Assembly: GCA_014763515.1 (NCBI GenBank)
Contig: JACXVH010000102.1
Span: forward strand, 1-5,816
Direction of reading: 5' to 3'
Origin: Flavobacteriaceae bacterium
GTDB taxonomy: Bacteria; Bacteroidota; Bacteroidia; Flavobacteriales; Flavobacteriaceae
Length of the DNA: 5,816 nucleotides
In this document: one piece after another, positions 5,071-5,816 of the stretch
Layout: each line of letters begins with the position of its first letter
How positions within the stretch are numbered: the stretch's first letter is position 1
Notes under the pieces: model-generated
What the model saw: only the letters and a program-made list of their open reading frames with translations
What the model was told of the DNA's origin: nothing
Database searches by the model: none
Translations under genes and position numbers: made by a program

Positions 5071-5816
5071 ATTCTTTAAACTCAAATTTTAACTGAACCG
5101 ATATGCTTTTTTGTGTCAGCTCTTTTTCCTTTTTAGATTCGGTATTTAAATTATGCAAGGAAAGTCCGAGTAAACGAACCGAATTTTTCAATCGTTCTTG
5201 ATATAACAATTCTTTTCCAACATCAATAATTAAATTTTTATCGGCAATAAAATAAGGCAAAGTTTTACTTCGAGTTTGTAAAGTGAAATCGGAATATTTT
5301 AACTTCAAAGTAATTGTTTTTCCCGCGACTTTACTTTTTTGCAAACGCTTTTCAAGTTCGTTTGCAATGCTGATAATCTTTTCTTCCAAAAACACTTCAG
5401 AAGTTAAATTTTCAAAGAAAGTGCGTTCAGCGCCAACTGATTTCAAGGTTCTATTTGGTTTAACTTGACTTTTATGGATGCCGCGACAAATTTGATAATA
5501 ATACTGTCCGCTATTGCTAAAATGTTTCTCTAGAAACTCCAGTGGCTTTTGTTTTAAATCATAGCCAGTAAAAATTCCAAGTTGATACATTTTTTCAGCA
5601 GTAACTTTTCCTACGCCATAAAATTTTTTAACGTCTAATTTCTCTAGAAATTCTTCGACTTCATCAGGATTCACCGTCTTTTGTCCGTTTGGTTTGTTAT
5701 AATCGGAAGCAACTTTTGCTACAAATTTATTAACGGAAATACCTGCTGAAGCGGTTAACCCAACTTCCTCATAAATGCGTTTTCTAATTTCTTGTGCAAT
5801 TAAAGTGGCACTTTGT
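5069..5816 (-). CDS. dinB: DNA polymerase IV (Y-family), C-terminal part, cut by the window edge
   Basis: DinB is the error-prone translesion polymerase that copies past damaged bases and is tethered to the beta sliding clamp. The minus-strand frame enters open at the right edge and ends with TAA at 5071-5069, giving 248 codons. By alignment from memory with E. coli DinB (351 residues) about 115 N-terminal residues are missing, including the catalytic Asp and Asp-Glu carboxylates. What remains starts at SATLIAQEIR, then shows the palm segment TASAGISVNKFVAKVASDYN, the thumb helix-hairpin-helix YGVGKVTAEKM (fragment residues 66-76), KSVGAERT (125-132) leading into the little-finger domain, and a C-terminal QLKFEF (encoded 5095-5078) that fits a clamp-binding motif. 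GTG at 5674 is an internal Val codon, not a start. The gene converges on pyk, with a shared terminator between them. No truncation or frameshift is seen in the visible part. Confidence 0.95.
   Translation of the reverse strand, partial: QSATLIAQEIRKRIYEEVGLTASAGISVNKFVAKVASDYNKPNGQKTVNPDEVEEFLEKLDVKKFYGVGKVTAEKMYQLGIFTGYDLKQKPLEFLEKHFSNSGQYYYQICRGIHKSQVKPNRTLKSVGAERTFFENLTSEVFLEEKIISIANELEKRLQKSKVAGKTITLKLKYSDFTLQTRSKTLPYFIADKNLIIDVGKELLYQERLKNSVRLLGLSLHNLNTESKKEKELTQKSISVQLKFEFKE

Noticed and set aside
5283..5468. Plus-strand open frame of 61 codons opposite dinB
   Set aside because: It is fully antisense to clearly homologous DinB sequence and shows no motif of its own.
5672..5674. GTG as the dinB start
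   Set aside because: The frame stays open to the window edge and the upstream codons encode conserved DinB sequence (SATLIAQEIR onward), so this is an internal Val.
1..5816. A novel defence, mobile or biosynthetic system
   Set aside because: Every long frame is a recognised core gene or family. There are no transposases, phage genes, CRISPR repeats, toxin-antitoxin pairs or unexplained large frames.

Overview
This window looks like chromosomal core sequence from a member of the Bacteroidota, most likely the family Flavobacteriaceae. The DNA is AT-rich and the genes lack convincing Shine-Dalgarno sites. TAnnTTTG-type -7 promoter elements stand upstream of several genes. The order purN <- / -> acpP, fabF, rnc, an IPExxxVDY-family gene, pyk is one I recall from flavobacterial genomes. 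The genus cannot be fixed from the window. No mobile element, CRISPR array, tRNA, rRNA or accessory cluster was seen.

Layout. Bases 1-345 (minus) hold the N-terminal 115 codons of purN (purine synthesis), cut by the left edge. A 173-bp divergent spacer carries a good acpP promoter. acpP (519-755) encodes acyl carrier protein and ends in a stem-loop. The 196-bp spacer before fabF is unusually structured: an acpP terminator, a candidate fabF promoter, a perfect 17-bp palindrome and a second terminator-like hairpin only 21 nt before the fabF start. fabF (952-2205, beta-ketoacyl-ACP synthase II) is followed after 8 bp by rnc (2214-2957, RNase III). The first codons of rnc themselves contain a hairpin plus T8 that looks like an intrinsic terminator. 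A weak terminator and a new promoter then precede a small IPExxxVDY-family gene (3068-3538, function unknown), followed after 5 bp by pyk (3544-4974, pyruvate kinase). Between pyk and the convergent dinB lie a REP-like double hairpin and a strong terminator shared by both genes. dinB (5069-5816, minus, DNA polymerase IV) lacks its N-terminal catalytic part at the right edge.

How the genes fit together. AcpP carries the acyl chains that FabF elongates, so these two form a fatty-acid synthesis pair, with rnc closely coupled behind fabF. PurN, Pyk and DinB are unrelated housekeeping or repair functions. The pyruvate kinase carries Leu/Gln/Lys/Val at positions that, in family studies, go with K+-independent activity.

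I do not see a novel multi-gene system. The points most worth a second look are regulatory: the terminator-like hairpin inside the 5' end of rnc, the palindrome and attenuator-like hairpin before fabF, and the REP-like element after pyk.
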